A stretch of DNA of 54,189 nucleotides from Dehalococcoidia bacterium (GCA_022826585.1 JAJDUR010000079.1:1-54189), one strand, 5' to 3'; positions 25,123 to 34,002 are shown, counted from the stretch's first letter. The notes: generated from the sequence alone by a model not told the origin. Translations and numbers: made by a program.

Positions 25123-25828
25123 CGCCGCCGCCGCTCCCCGTGGGCACGATCGCGAACCCGCCGCCCTCGCTGCGGCGCTTCGGGCTCCGCAGCGGCACGG
25201 CATCGAGCTGCTCGATGATCCCCGCCAATTCGTCGGAGGGACCCACCACGCCTCCCGCGCCGCTCTCCCGCAGCGCCGCCAGGTCCGCGCTCGATACGCC
25301 CGCCCCAACGGTCACGATCAGTGGCGCCCCGCAGAGGGCCGCCACCCGTGCCAGCGAGATGCGGCGCGCGACCGTGAAGCGCTCGACCGGCTCCCGCACG
25401 AGCACCGCGTCGAGCGAGAGCGGGGCCAGCGCCCGCAGCGGCGCGTCCTCCCACGCCTCGTTCGCCGCCAGCACCAGGCCGACCTCGCTCTCGACGATGC
25501 CGGCCGCGGCCTCTTCCGGGGCGGCGATGACGAAATCGGCGCCGGCCTCTTCGAGCGCCTCGATCCCCTCCGCCTCCAGCGACCCGATCTGGGCGCCCAG
25601 CAGCCCGTCGAGCCCGTCCAGCGCGGCGACGGCCTTCTCCGTGTCGTCGGCAGCCAGGGCCGCGAAGTCGGCCCCCGCCTCCAGCGCCTCGGCGGCGTCG
25701 CTCGCGGAGACCCCCGTCACCCCGAGCAGGAGCGCCCGGTCCTTCCCTGTCGCCTGCGCCCCGAACCCCATCACCCTGGCGCTTTCGCCCCGTCGCTTTC
25801 GCTGGAGCGCCTCGCTCAGCTTGCTCAA
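25094..25828 (-). CDS. Unknown acidic protein, possible TIM-barrel fold
   Basis: 244 aa, not recognised. It shows alternating short hydrophobic strands and alanine-rich helices (RALLLGVTG, ADFAALAADD, GADFVIAAPEEA, VGLVLAANEAW, LDAVLVREP, PLIVTVGAG, AGGVVGPSDE), a spacing that resembles a (beta/alpha)8 barrel. The C-terminus is a low-complexity Gly/Asp/Glu tail (SGGGDGEEIEDDD). No catalytic motif was identified. The start is TTG 25828 with a strong GGAGG about 7 nt upstream, overlapping the amidohydrolase stop by 4 nt. It lies between mutY and the amidohydrolase in one transcription unit. Confidence 0.6.
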   Translation of the reverse strand: MSKLSEALQRKRRGESARVMGFGAQATGKDRALLLGVTGVSASDAAEALEAGADFAALAADDTEKAVAALDGLDGLLGAQIGSLEAEGIEALEEAGADFVIAAPEEAAAGIVESEVGLVLAANEAWEDAPLRALAPLSLDAVLVREPVERFTVARRISLARVAALCGAPLIVTVGAGVSSADLAALRESGAGGVVGPSDELAGIIEQLDAVPLRSPKRRSEGGGFAIVPTGSGGGDGEEIEDDD

Positions 25829-27036
25829 ATCGTTCCTCCAGTGCTCCCCGCCGGCCTGCCGCCCTTGACCACGCCCGCGAGTGCCGCGGGCCTGGTGAGG
25901 CAGCGAATGTCGACGAGGGGATCTTCGCTCAGTCTCACGATATCGGCGGCCAGCCCCACGCGCAGCCGGCCGGTCTCTTCGGCCAGTTCCAGCAGGTCGG
26001 CGGCCCAGCCGCCTGCCGCCAGCAGCGCCGCCGCCGGGGAGAGGCCGTGGTCGGCCATGCGGACCGCTTCCTGCGCGTTCTCCCCCGGCCGGTTCAGGGG
26101 CGTGCCCTGGTCCGTGCCCATCGCCACTTTCACGCCCGCCTCAAGCGCCCGCTCGTAGCTCGCGATGTGGTCTTCCAGTACGGCCTGCCCCTTCTCCACC
26201 GCGTACTCGGGAATGCCCGCCTCCGCCCCGTACGCGATGTGGTACGGCGCCGTCAGTGTCGGGACGAGGTACGTGCCCCGCTCGATCATCATCGCGATCG
26301 CTTCCTCGTCCAGCCACACCCCGTGCTCGATCGAGGTCACGCCCGCCGCCACCGCGTTCTTGATGCCTTCGGTCGATTGCGCGTGCGCGGCCACCGTCCG
26401 GAACGCCTTCGTCGCCTCCTCCACGCCCGCCGTCAGCTCGTCGCGCGTGAACGCCGGAGAACGCGGGTCCACCCCTGGCGTGAGCACGCCCCCGCTCGCG
26501 AACAGCTTGATGGCTCCTGCCCCCGCCCGGATTTCCTCTCGAACCGCCTTCCGCACCTCGTCGGCGCCGTCCGCCTCGCGCGCAATGAACCCGTGCCCGT
26601 GACCGCCCGACATCGTCACGCCCATGCCCGCGGCCAGCACCCGTGGCCCCTCCACCTCGCCCCCCTCCACCGCCCTCGCCAGGTCGATGTTGAGCCGGTC
26701 GGCCGCGCCCAAGTCCCGCACGGTCGTGATCCCGCCCGCGAGCGTGGCGCGGGCGTGCTCGGCCGTGCGCCACGCCCTTCGCGCCAGCGACAGGCGCTGG
26801 CCCGGCGTCAACTCCGCCGGGTCTCCCGAGGAGCTGATGTGCACATGGCAGTCGATCAGCCCCGGGATGAGGTACTCCCCCGCGCAGTCGATCGCCGCCG
26901 CTCCCTCCGGCGCCTCCACCTCCCCCAGCCCCGCGATGCGTCCATCGATGCAGAGCACGTCGCCGCGCACGAACGTACGGGAGTCGCTCTCGAAGAACGC
27001 TCCCCCGCGCAGGACCAGTGGCTGCTGTTCAGGCAT
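25825..27036 (-). CDS. Amidohydrolase family metal-dependent hydrolase (prolidase/carboxypeptidase-like)
   Basis: 403 aa, complete amidohydrolase: N-terminal beta-sandwich residues, then the metal-binding IDCHVH (His64, His66), a lysine in AIKLFASGG that is probably carboxylated, histidines in AAHAQST and SIEHGVW, and the catalytic Asp in AMGTDQGTPL. The closest subgroup by pattern is the one that includes Xaa-Pro and Xaa-Arg dipeptidases (GGITTVRDLG, GHGHGF), cleaving dipeptides or similar amides. It has no signal peptide. ATG 27036 is preferred over TTG 27042 because GGAG lies 8 nt before it. It heads a unit with the acidic protein and mutY. Confidence 0.8.
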   Translation of the reverse strand: MPEQQPLVLRGGAFFESDSRTFVRGDVLCIDGRIAGLGEVEAPEGAAAIDCAGEYLIPGLIDCHVHISSSGDPAELTPGQRLSLARRAWRTAEHARATLAGGITTVRDLGAADRLNIDLARAVEGGEVEGPRVLAAGMGVTMSGGHGHGFIAREADGADEVRKAVREEIRAGAGAIKLFASGGVLTPGVDPRSPAFTRDELTAGVEEATKAFRTVAAHAQSTEGIKNAVAAGVTSIEHGVWLDEEAIAMMIERGTYLVPTLTAPYHIAYGAEAGIPEYAVEKGQAVLEDHIASYERALEAGVKVAMGTDQGTPLNRPGENAQEAVRMADHGLSPAAALLAAGGWAADLLELAEETGRLRVGLAADIVRLSEDPLVDIRCLTRPAALAGVVKGGRPAGSTGGTI

Positions 27037-27097
27037 CGGCAACGCTCCGCATTGTCCCTGCCGCCCCTCGTGCGCGGCAAGCGAGCCGCCGGCCCGC

Positions 27098-27121
27098 TAT
27101 CCTCCGCCCATCCCGGGGAGG
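27098..27121 (+). promoter_or_regulatory. -10 box TATCCT and Shine-Dalgarno GGGGAGG
   Basis: TATCCT (27098-27103) followed by a strong ribosome site GGGGAGG (27115-27121), 6 nt before ATG 27128. This is a clear leadered gene, contrasting with the next gene downstream. Confidence 0.5.
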
Positions 27122-27127
27122 TGTCCC

Positions 27128-27478
27128 ATGGCGAAGATGATCCTGGTCGGGCTGGTCGAGCCCCCGACCCCCGAGGCCGACGAGCTGTTCCGCGAACGCT
27201 ACCTGGGCAACCACATCGAGGACATCGCGAACTGCCCCGGCTTCCTTTCCGGCACGGTCTACGAGCTGGAGCACCAGCACGACGACTTTCCCGTTGTCTC
27301 CCGCTTCCTCACCATCTACGAGCTCGAAGCGGACTCCTGGGAGGAGGCGAACGCCAACCTCCAGGCCTGGATCTCCGACCCCGACGCCTACCCCGGCCGC
27401 CTTTCCGGCGAGGGGGCGCTCTCCATCGTGGGCTCCGGCTGGTACAAGTTCGAGCGCGCCTACCACACGCGCGCCTGA
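27128..27478 (+). CDS. Dimeric alpha/beta-barrel (EthD/DUF-type) protein
   Basis: 116 aa ferredoxin-like fold. MAKMILVGLVEPPTPEADELFRERYLGNHIEDIANCPGF resembles dimeric alpha-beta barrel proteins in which a strand leads to an active-site His in a yy-x-x-H-ipd-like motif (here NHIEDI), followed by VVSRFLTIYELEADSWEEANANL. Such proteins include EthD-like oxidase helpers and small monooxygenases. The specific role is unknown. It is encoded 21 nt before an LLM oxidoreductase on the same strand, so the two may act on the same substrate. Confidence 0.7.
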   Translation: MAKMILVGLVEPPTPEADELFRERYLGNHIEDIANCPGFLSGTVYELEHQHDDFPVVSRFLTIYELEADSWEEANANLQAWISDPDAYPGRLSGEGALSIVGSGWYKFERAYHTRA

Positions 27479-27486
27479 GCGCGGGT

Positions 27487-27492
27487 TACGAT
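27487..27492 (+). promoter_or_regulatory. -10 box TACGAT, 7 nt before LLM gene start
   Basis: TACGAT, seven bases, ATG 27500. The box allows transcription separate from the preceding small gene. Confidence 0.45.
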
Positions 27493-27499
27493 TCCGCTC

Positions 27500-28804
27500 A
27501 TGCTCATCGGGTACTTCACCGAACGTCCCTACCAGGACCCCGGCGCCAGCTGGTGGGGAACCACCGGCCGCCGCCTCGTCGACCTCGACGCCAGCAACGA
27601 CGAGTACGACCCCGTCCTCGGCGCCGACCTCTACAACCGCTACATCGACGAGAAGCTCTACGCCGAGGAGATGGGCTTCGACGCCCTCGCCCTCAACGAG
27701 CACCACAGCACCCCCTTCTGCATGGGCAGCGCCTGCAACGTCGAGGCCTCGATCCTCGCGCGTGTCACCAACCGCGCGAAGATCGTCCTCATCGGCAACA
27801 TCCTGCCCATCTGGGACGACCCCCTCTGGCTGGCCGAAGAGCTGGCCATGATCGACCTCATCTCCGAGGGCCGGCTCGTGACCGGCTGGGTGCGCGGCAC
27901 CGGACGCGAGAGCATCTCCCACGACGCCAACCCGCCCTACAACTGGGAGCGATTCCAGGAGGCGCACGACCTGATCGTGGCCGCCTGGACTCGGGACGGC
28001 CCCTTCCGCTGGGAGGGCGAGCACTACAACTTCCGCTACGTGAACCCCTGGGCCCGCCCCTACCAGTCTCCCCATCCCCTCATCATGATCCCCGGCGCTG
28101 TCAGCCGCCGAACGGTCCAGTGGGCAGCCCAGCGCCGCTACCCCTACGTCATGCTCGCAACCCGCCTGGAGCCCACGCGCATGTCCTTCGAGTACTACGA
28201 CGAATGCGCCGCCGAGAACGGCTACGAGGCTGGCCCCCAGCACCGCGGCTACCTCTTCAAGGTGCACGTCGACGAGACCGAGGAGCTCGCCGAGGAGGTC
28301 GGCCGCAAGTACCTGACCGGTCCCGGCAACATCTTCCTCGAAGGCAGCCGTGGCGACGCGAGGGGCCATCTCCAGAACCTGCCCGGCCTCACCGATCGCC
28401 GCGCCCTCCTCCCCACCGGCGGCGTCCGGCAGGTGGCCGAAGCCCGCGGCCAGGCCACCCCCAACGACCCCGACCTCCGCCCCATCGCCCTCGACTCCGC
28501 CGAGTCCTACCGAAACGTCGACGACACCTACAAGGGGCTCGTCGAGGCGCAGTCCATCATCACGGGCACTCCGAAGACCGTCCTCCCCAAGATCCGCAAC
28601 GTGCTCGAATACCTGCGCCCCGGCAGCATCTTCCTCTGGGACGGCGACGGCTCCATGTCGCACGAAGACGCCATGCGCAGCCTTCGGCTGATGGGCGAAG
28701 AGGTCCTGCCCGCCGTCCGCGAGATGGGTGAGGAGCTCGGGCTCGACAGCCCCTTCGAAGTCGACCCCGCCACCAACGAGCCGGCCGCTTCCGCCCCCCA
28801 GTAG
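27500..28804 (+). CDS. LLM-class flavin- or F420-dependent oxidoreductase
   Basis: 434 aa, bacterial-luciferase-like monooxygenase fold. Visible features: the N-terminal strand MLIGYFTERPYQ, then EEMGFDALALNEHHSTPF with the glutamate-His-His of the family, ILARVTNRAKIVLIGNILPIWDDPLWLAEELAMIDLISEGRLVTGWVRGTGRES, which is the standard LLM core, and a late GTPKTVLPKIRNVLEYLRPG. The family includes FMNH2-dependent monooxygenases and F420 enzymes; the sequence does not settle the cofactor. It is longer than average, with an insertion around residues 255-340. It converges on the dppC2 gene with only 3 bp between the stops. Confidence 0.85.
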   Translation: MLIGYFTERPYQDPGASWWGTTGRRLVDLDASNDEYDPVLGADLYNRYIDEKLYAEEMGFDALALNEHHSTPFCMGSACNVEASILARVTNRAKIVLIGNILPIWDDPLWLAEELAMIDLISEGRLVTGWVRGTGRESISHDANPPYNWERFQEAHDLIVAAWTRDGPFRWEGEHYNFRYVNPWARPYQSPHPLIMIPGAVSRRTVQWAAQRRYPYVMLATRLEPTRMSFEYYDECAAENGYEAGPQHRGYLFKVHVDETEELAEEVGRKYLTGPGNIFLEGSRGDARGHLQNLPGLTDRRALLPTGGVRQVAEARGQATPNDPDLRPIALDSAESYRNVDDTYKGLVEAQSIITGTPKTVLPKIRNVLEYLRPGSIFLWDGDGSMSHEDAMRSLRLMGEEVLPAVREMGEELGLDSPFEVDPATNEPAASAPQ

Positions 28805-28807
28805 TTC

Positions 28808-29767
28808 CTAGATCAGCCCGCTGCCGCGCAGCCGCGGATCCAGCATGTCCCGCAGCGAGTCCCCGAGGAAATTGAAGGCCAGCACCGTGAGCGAGAGCGC
28901 GATACCCGGGAAGATCGGGAGCCACCACGCCAGGTAGAAATAGGCGCGGGCGCTCGGACCGATGTCCACGCCCCAGGAGGGCGCTGGCGGCGGAAGTCCG
29001 AAGCCGAGGAAGGCGAGCCCCGCCTCCGTCATGATCGCAGCCGGGACGATGATGCTGGCGTTCACGATCGCGAGCGGCAGCAGGTTCGGCAGGATGTGGC
29101 GGAGCATGATCCGCGTGTTCGATGCTCCCACAACCCGCGCCGCCTCCACGTATGCCGTTGATGCTTCCTGCAGCACATTGCCGCGCAGCACCAATGTCGT
29201 CAGTGGTGCGAACGCCAGGGCGACCGCGACCATGATGACTGGCAGGCTGCGGTCGATCGCCGTCGTGAACAGGAGCAGCCAGATCAGGCCGGGCACGGCA
29301 ATGCCCGTCTCGAGGATCCGTAACAGGATGAGGTCGACGAAGCCCTTCAGGAACCCCATCGCCAGCGAGAGCACGAGCGCCACCGCCATCGCGATTCCAA
29401 CGGAGCCGACGCCGATGAACAGGGCCGGCCGGGTCCCGTAGATCACTCGGGACCAGACGTCCTGGCCCGCGCTGTTCGTGCCGAACCACCAGGTCGAGTC
29501 GGGCGGCTGCAGGTACCCGGTCGAGTCGAGCTGCTTGCCCTGCGCGAGCGCGATGCGCCGCACATCGCGCTCACCCTCGCCGATGGTCTTCAGGTGTGGC
29601 GCGAAGATCGCTGCCACGACCACGAGCAGGATGACAGCGATGCCGAACGTACCGCCCGGCTGCAGCCGCGCGAAGCGCGCCGCTCCCTGCAGGGCCCGCT
29701 TTGGGAGGGGTCCCCGCTCCGCTGTGAGGCCAAGCTCGGTGTCGTGTCCAGGGGCAGCTGTTGCCAT
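28808..29767 (-). CDS. ABC transporter permease, DppC type (second copy)
   Basis: 319 aa DppC-type permease, paralogous to the gene at 29884-30882. Six-helix layout, FGTNSAGQDVWSRVIYG motif, EAA loop AYVEAARVVGASNTRIMLRHILPNLLP and terminal GDSLRDMLDPRLRGSGLI. The start is ATG 29767; GGTGGAG is just upstream, and the longer frame to 29827 runs through the promoter region. The gene lies beyond a terminator and has its own promoter (TTGACA-N17-CAGTGT), so it can be expressed independently of the rest. Only one DppB-type partner is encoded in the locus, so the two DppC proteins may compete for it. Confidence 0.88.
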   Translation of the reverse strand: MATAAPGHDTELGLTAERGPLPKRALQGAARFARLQPGGTFGIAVILLVVVAAIFAPHLKTIGEGERDVRRIALAQGKQLDSTGYLQPPDSTWWFGTNSAGQDVWSRVIYGTRPALFIGVGSVGIAMAVALVLSLAMGFLKGFVDLILLRILETGIAVPGLIWLLLFTTAIDRSLPVIMVAVALAFAPLTTLVLRGNVLQEASTAYVEAARVVGASNTRIMLRHILPNLLPLAIVNASIIVPAAIMTEAGLAFLGFGLPPPAPSWGVDIGPSARAYFYLAWWLPIFPGIALSLTVLAFNFLGDSLRDMLDPRLRGSGLI

Positions 29768-29795
29768 CTCGCTCCACCGCGCTGGACGCCGCGCG

Positions 29796-29824
29796 ACACT
29801 GCGCCATTGCCAGGCCCCTGTCAA
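29796..29824 (-). promoter_or_regulatory. Promoter TTGACA-N17-CAGTGT for dppC2
   Basis: Minus strand: TTGACA 29824-29819, then 17 nt, then CAGTGT 29801-29796. It lies between the terminator at 29834-29855 and the permease start at 29767. Confidence 0.5.
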
Positions 29825-29833
29825 CAAACGGAA

Positions 29834-29855
29834 ACGCCGCCCCGGAGGGCGGCGT
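29834..29855 (-). terminator. Intrinsic terminator between dppC1 and dppC2
   Basis: A perfect 9-bp stem (ACGCCGCCC, GGGCGGCGT) with a CGGA loop, followed on the minus strand by the T-rich TTCCGTTTGTTG. The stem core is shared with the terminator at 34093-34119. Confidence 0.75.
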
Positions 29856-29883
29856 CGAGTCCGTTGTCAGGCGGCCTGAACTC

Positions 29884-30882
29884 CTAGACGAGTCCGCTGC
29901 CCCGCAGGCGCGGGTCGAGCACGTCCCGGAGCGAGTCGCCCAGGAAGTTGAACGCCAGCACGGTGAGCGACAGCGCGATGCCGGGGAAGACCGGCAGCCA
30001 CCACGCCGTCTGGAAGTAGGCTCGCGCGTTCGGCCCGATGTCCGCACCCCACGAGGGAATCTGCGGGTCCAGCCCCAGCCCGAGGAATGAGAGCCCCGCC
30101 TCGGCGATGATCGCCGCCGGCACGATGATGCTCGCGTTCACGATGGCGAGCGGCAGCAGGTTCGGCAGGATGTGCCGGAACATGATGCGGATGCTCGAAG
30201 CTCCGACCACCCGGGCGGACTCCGCGTAGGTCGAGGCCGACTCCTGGATCACGTTCCCGCGCAGGACGAGCGTCGTCAGCGGCGAGAACGTGAACGCGAT
30301 CGCGAACAGGATCACGGGAATGCTGCGCTCAAGCGCCGTCGTGAACAGGATGAGCCAGACGATCCCCGGGACCGCGATGATGACCTCGATGATTCTTAAG
30401 ATGAGGGCGTCGACCACCCCCTTCAGGAAGCCCATCGCGAGCGACAGTGTCACTGCTACGACAATCGCGACGCCAACCGCGCCGATGCCGATCAGGAGCG
30501 CTGGCCGCGCCCCGTAGACAACCCGCGACCAGAGATCCTGGCCCGTGCGATTCGTGCCCAGCCACCAGTCGGGGCCCGGACCCTGCAGCACGAAGTTGAC
30601 GCCGGAAACATCGCGCTCCGGGGTCTCCCCCCGCTCGACGGCTTCCCGCGCCTCCTGCTGCCACACGTTGCGGATGCTGCGCTGGCCGTCGCCCACTGTA
30701 TTGAGATACGGCGCGAAGGCTGCTGCCAGCCCCACGATTACGATGATGATGATGCCCGCCGTGCCACCCGGCTGGAGCCGGATGAATCGTGCCACTGTCC
30801 TGGCCCACCTCTTCGGCAGCGGGTCTTGCGCTGCGAGCGGTCCCAGTTCGAGGTCTTGTGCAGATGCCGATGCGCTGGTCAT
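29884..30882 (-). CDS. ABC transporter permease, DppC type (first copy)
   Basis: 332 aa. Cytoplasmic N-terminus of about 40 residues, first helix GTAGIIIIVIVGLAAAFAPYL, an extracytoplasmic loop longer than usual with charged residues, LGTNRTGQDLWSRVVYG, five more helices, EAA loop TYAESARVVGASSIRIMFRHILPNLLP, and terminal GDSLRDVLDPRLRGSGLV. It follows dppB by 15 nt and is the natural partner of that gene. Much of it is alignable residue by residue with dppC2, and the highest similarity is in the membrane domain, so the pair arose by duplication. Confidence 0.9.
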   Translation of the reverse strand: MTSASASAQDLELGPLAAQDPLPKRWARTVARFIRLQPGGTAGIIIIVIVGLAAAFAPYLNTVGDGQRSIRNVWQQEAREAVERGETPERDVSGVNFVLQGPGPDWWLGTNRTGQDLWSRVVYGARPALLIGIGAVGVAIVVAVTLSLAMGFLKGVVDALILRIIEVIIAVPGIVWLILFTTALERSIPVILFAIAFTFSPLTTLVLRGNVIQESASTYAESARVVGASSIRIMFRHILPNLLPLAIVNASIIVPAAIIAEAGLSFLGLGLDPQIPSWGADIGPNARAYFQTAWWLPVFPGIALSLTVLAFNFLGDSLRDVLDPRLRGSGLV

Positions 30883-30897
30883 GATCAGCCCCCGCCC

Positions 30898-31878
30898 CTA
30901 GTACCGAATTCTCGGGTCGATGTAGGCGTAGCCGACGTCCACAAGCAACCGGATGACCAGGAACCACGTCGAGAGGATCAGCACGATCGCCTGGATGACC
31001 TGGAAGTCCCGGTCACCGACGTTGTTCACGATCCAGAAGCCGATGCCGGGGATGCTGAACAGCGATTCGATGATCGCCGAGCCCCCGAGGATGAGACCGA
31101 ACTGCAGGCCGGCGATCGTAAAGACCGTGATCATCGAGGGGCGGAACGTGTGCCGCACGATGATCAGCGTCTCCCGCAGCCCCTTCGCCCGCGCCGTCCG
31201 AACGTAGTCGCTGCGCATCACCTCAAGCATCGAGGAGCGCGCGATGCGGGCGAGATAGCCCGCGCTGGAGATACCCAGCACGAGCGCGGCGATGACCAGG
31301 ATCTGCAAGTGCGTGCCTGGTTCCGCCCATCCCGTCCAGTCCGGAACCCAGCGCTGCTGCCAGGCCCAGGCCGGCATCGCCACGATCAGCGTGCCGATCC
31401 AGAAGTTCGGAACGCTCAGCGCGAGGATCGCGAAGAAGCGCGCCGCGTAGTCGGATAATTTCCCGGCCCGGATTGCCGAGAGCACCCCGATGGGAATGCC
31501 GATGACCATGCTGAACGCGATGCTCAGCATTCCGAGCTGGATGGTGTTGCCCAGCCGCCACCAGATTTCCTCGGAAATCGCCCGCGGGGGAACGATCTGG
31601 TGTCCGAAGTCCCCCTGGAAGATCTCCGAGACCCATTTCCAGTACTGCTCCGCCGTGCAGGCGATGTCCTCGCCGAAATTATCGGCCTTGTCGCAGATGT
31701 TCAGCCCGAGCTCTCGGCGGAGTCCCTCGATGCAGGTCTGATCGGCGATTCCCGAGGCTCCACAGCGCACCTCCGCCGCGTCGCCCGGGAGGATTCGCAT
31801 GAACACGAATACCAGGATCGACACCGCGAGGATCGTGAGCGGTAGCAGAATCAATCGTCCGATGATGTAGTTCCGCAC
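30898..31878 (-). CDS. ABC transporter permease, DppB type, with cysteine-rich loop
   Basis: 326 aa DppB-type permease: MRNYIIGRLILLPLTILAVSILVF, RILPGDAAE, a central GDFGHQIVPPRAISEEIWWRLGNTIQLG, EAA loop SDYVRTARAKGLRETLI and terminal YIDPRIRY. The first extracytoplasmic loop carries four cysteines (RCGASG, DQTC, NICDKA, IACTAE), uncommon for DppB and suggesting one or two disulfides. The start is GTG 31878 with GGTGA just before. It is the only DppB gene of the locus. The upstream binding-protein gene ends in a terminator 35 nt before it, so permease transcription must depend on read-through or an unseen promoter. Confidence 0.9.
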   Translation of the reverse strand: MRNYIIGRLILLPLTILAVSILVFVFMRILPGDAAEVRCGASGIADQTCIEGLRRELGLNICDKADNFGEDIACTAEQYWKWVSEIFQGDFGHQIVPPRAISEEIWWRLGNTIQLGMLSIAFSMVIGIPIGVLSAIRAGKLSDYAARFFAILALSVPNFWIGTLIVAMPAWAWQQRWVPDWTGWAEPGTHLQILVIAALVLGISSAGYLARIARSSMLEVMRSDYVRTARAKGLRETLIIVRHTFRPSMITVFTIAGLQFGLILGGSAIIESLFSIPGIGFWIVNNVGDRDFQVIQAIVLILSTWFLVIRLLVDVGYAYIDPRIRY

Positions 31879-31912
31879 GGTTCACCGCCTGCGCTGAAAT
31901 GGGAAAGGAAAA

Positions 31913-31945
31913 GACTCCCGGGAGAAGATACTCCTCCCGAGAGCC
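31913..31945 (-). terminator. Strong intrinsic terminator between binding protein B and dppB
   Basis: Minus strand: a 12-bp stem (GGCTCTCGGGAG with CTCCCGGGAGTC, two G-U pairs) and a 9-nt loop, followed directly by TTTTCCTTT. This is a textbook rho-independent terminator placed between a binding-protein gene and its permease gene. A CTTTT also follows on the plus strand. Confidence 0.85.
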
Positions 31946-31973
31946 TTTTGGGAGTACTTGGCTGGCCGGGGGA

Positions 31974-33947
31974 TTAGCCCTCGAGCCAGGTGTTGTGCGC
32001 CCGGAAGATACCGAACGCCGCGGTCTGGTCGCCGTCCGGCGGCGGCGCGAGGCCCTTCAGCCTCGACCCGACCGCGTGGTACTTCGTCGTACCGGTCGGC
32101 AGCGGCAGCGTGCAGCAGTACCGGGAGAAGATGCGGTGCTGCATCTCCTTCAGGATCTGCGCCCGCTCTTCGTCGTCGAATGTCGCCGCCTGGCGGTCGG
32201 CGTAGTCCTGCAGCTCGCGAGCGTACGGGTGCGTGATCTCCAGCGCCGCGCGCACGGCCTCGCCCTTCTCCGAACCGCCGGTCTCGGCGTAGTTCGGGTT
32301 GTCGGGGTTGACCCACGGGTCGGAGATGTTGACGCCCTTGTACCAGTTGCCGCCCCAGATGGCGCCGTAACCATCCGGCGTGTACGCAACCAGCGCGTTC
32401 CAGTCCGGCATCGTCGAGATGGCGTTGTTCCCCGCGATGAAGAAGTGCCAGTCCTTGGTACCGGTGGGCCCGTTCGCCGAGGCGATGTACGTCGCCAGCT
32501 CGAGCGGGTTGTAGTTGACCTTCACGCCCAGCGAGTCCTCGAAGCTCTGCCCGATGAACTGCACGTAGCTGTAGTCGGGAATCCACGACGCAACCGTCGT
32601 GTCGAGCTCGGGGAAGATCTCGGGGCCGTTGTTGGCCTCCCAGAGCTGGCGCGCGCCCTGCGGGTCGTACACCTGGTAGCTCTTGATCTCTTCCTGGGTG
32701 AGGGCGTACTTGGGGAACGCCGTCGGGCTCACGGGCGCGCTGCGGCGGCCCTCGCCGCCGAGCACCACGTCGATGTAGCCGTCCCAGTCCATCGCCATCG
32801 AAAGCGCCTTCGAAAGCTCCGGATACGGCGTCCACTTGGCCGCCGCCAGCTGGATCATGCGCGAACCGTCGTCGATGGCCGGGCCCGTCACGATATTGAC
32901 GTTCGGCTGGCCTTCCCACTGCTCGGCCGTGATCTTGTCGACCCCGCCGTAGTAGTCGGAGTCACCGGCCAGGAAGCGTGCCTGGTTGGCGGCGCCGTCC
33001 GTGATGATGACCGCCTCCATCTCGTCGATGTAGGGGTAGTCGTGGACGAAGCGCGTGCCGGGAAGATCCTGTTCCGGGTGCTCGTAGTAGTTCGGGTTTC
33101 GCTTCAGCGAAATCCGCGTCTCCGAGACCTCGTCGAACATGTACGGACCCGTGCCCGCGTTGATGCCCGAAACCTGGCCCAGATCGCCCGACTCCTCAGC
33201 CGCGAGGCGCTCCGGCGAGACGACCACGAGGGAGGCTGCCGCGAACGCGCGCAGGTTCGAGGAGAACGGCTTGTTCTGGTTGATCCGGAGCGTCAGGTCG
33301 TCCGGCGTGTCGAAGGTCGCGCCCTGGTTCTCGTCCATGAACGAGAAGAAGAGCTCGTTCACGTTTGAACCGCGGTTCGCGCGGGAGTCCGGGTAGCGGC
33401 GGAGGCTGACGTACCAGTCCTCCGAGTTCACTTCGCGGCCGTCCGAGGCCTCCGGGTTGAACTTCACGCCCTCGCGGAGGTTGAACACGAGCGTCTCGGA
33501 GTCCACCTGCTCCCAGCTCTGCGCCGCGTCGGGGTAGAACTGGTCCTCGATGATCGAGAACGCCATCAACTGGCTGTAGGTCTGCGCCATTCCGTACGGG
33601 AACGTGATCGTGATCGAGGGGTCGAAGCCTGTCGGGTACGCGCGCTCCGTCCAGTTGAACTTCCCGCCGTACTTCGAGCGGTCCTCGGGCTCCGGCTGGG
33701 AGCCGGTGTCGGCGGCCTGATCCTCGCCGCCCGTGTCTCCACCGGTGTCGGCCGCCTGCGTCGGCGCAGCGGTCGCCGTGGGGTCGGCGGACGTCCCGCC
33801 GGTGTCCCCACCGGTGTCATCATCGTCGTCGTCGCCGCAGCCTGCGAGAATGGCCGCGGAACCGGCGGCGAGGGTCGCCCCGCCTGCCAGCACGCGCCTG
33901 CGCGACACGCGCCTGCGCCAGTACTTGCCCCAATAGCCTTCTTTCAA
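31974..33947 (-). CDS. Family-5 solute-binding lipoprotein B (tandem paralogue)
   Basis: 657 aa. The signal region WRRRVSRRRVLAGGATLA has a twin-arginine and is followed by the lipobox LAGC, so a Tat-exported lipoprotein is likely. The cysteine is followed by a run of aspartates and a Gly/Thr/Asp/Ala linker of about 60 residues. Then comes the family-5 core (FDPSITITFPYGMAQTYSQL, LVFNLREGVKFNPEAS, GTGPYMFDEVSETRISLKRNPNYYE, LSMAMDWDGYIDVVLGGEG). The start is TTG 33947, aligned with the paralogue's ATG and preceded by AGGAGG; the frame is open to 34088, but that part holds the promoter and leader hairpin. Large blocks are identical to the upstream paralogue; the linker differs most. Confidence 0.9.
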   Translation of the reverse strand: MKEGYWGKYWRRRVSRRRVLAGGATLAAGSAAILAGCGDDDDDDTGGDTGGTSADPTATAAPTQAADTGGDTGGEDQAADTGSQPEPEDRSKYGGKFNWTERAYPTGFDPSITITFPYGMAQTYSQLMAFSIIEDQFYPDAAQSWEQVDSETLVFNLREGVKFNPEASDGREVNSEDWYVSLRRYPDSRANRGSNVNELFFSFMDENQGATFDTPDDLTLRINQNKPFSSNLRAFAAASLVVVSPERLAAEESGDLGQVSGINAGTGPYMFDEVSETRISLKRNPNYYEHPEQDLPGTRFVHDYPYIDEMEAVIITDGAANQARFLAGDSDYYGGVDKITAEQWEGQPNVNIVTGPAIDDGSRMIQLAAAKWTPYPELSKALSMAMDWDGYIDVVLGGEGRRSAPVSPTAFPKYALTQEEIKSYQVYDPQGARQLWEANNGPEIFPELDTTVASWIPDYSYVQFIGQSFEDSLGVKVNYNPLELATYIASANGPTGTKDWHFFIAGNNAISTMPDWNALVAYTPDGYGAIWGGNWYKGVNISDPWVNPDNPNYAETGGSEKGEAVRAALEITHPYARELQDYADRQAATFDDEERAQILKEMQHRIFSRYCCTLPLPTGTTKYHAVGSRLKGLAPPPDGDQTAAFGIFRAHNTWLEG

Positions 33948-34002
33948 GTCGTCCCTCCTGAGGACCTGTTCTGGCGCGGTACCCGCAGGTAGCCAACGCC
34001 GC

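Noticed and set aside
26047-28731. 894-codon plus-strand frame over the amidohydrolase, the small barrel gene and the LLM gene
   Set aside because: Arg/Pro/His-rich translation typical of an out-of-frame reading; the real genes in other frames have conserved motifs.
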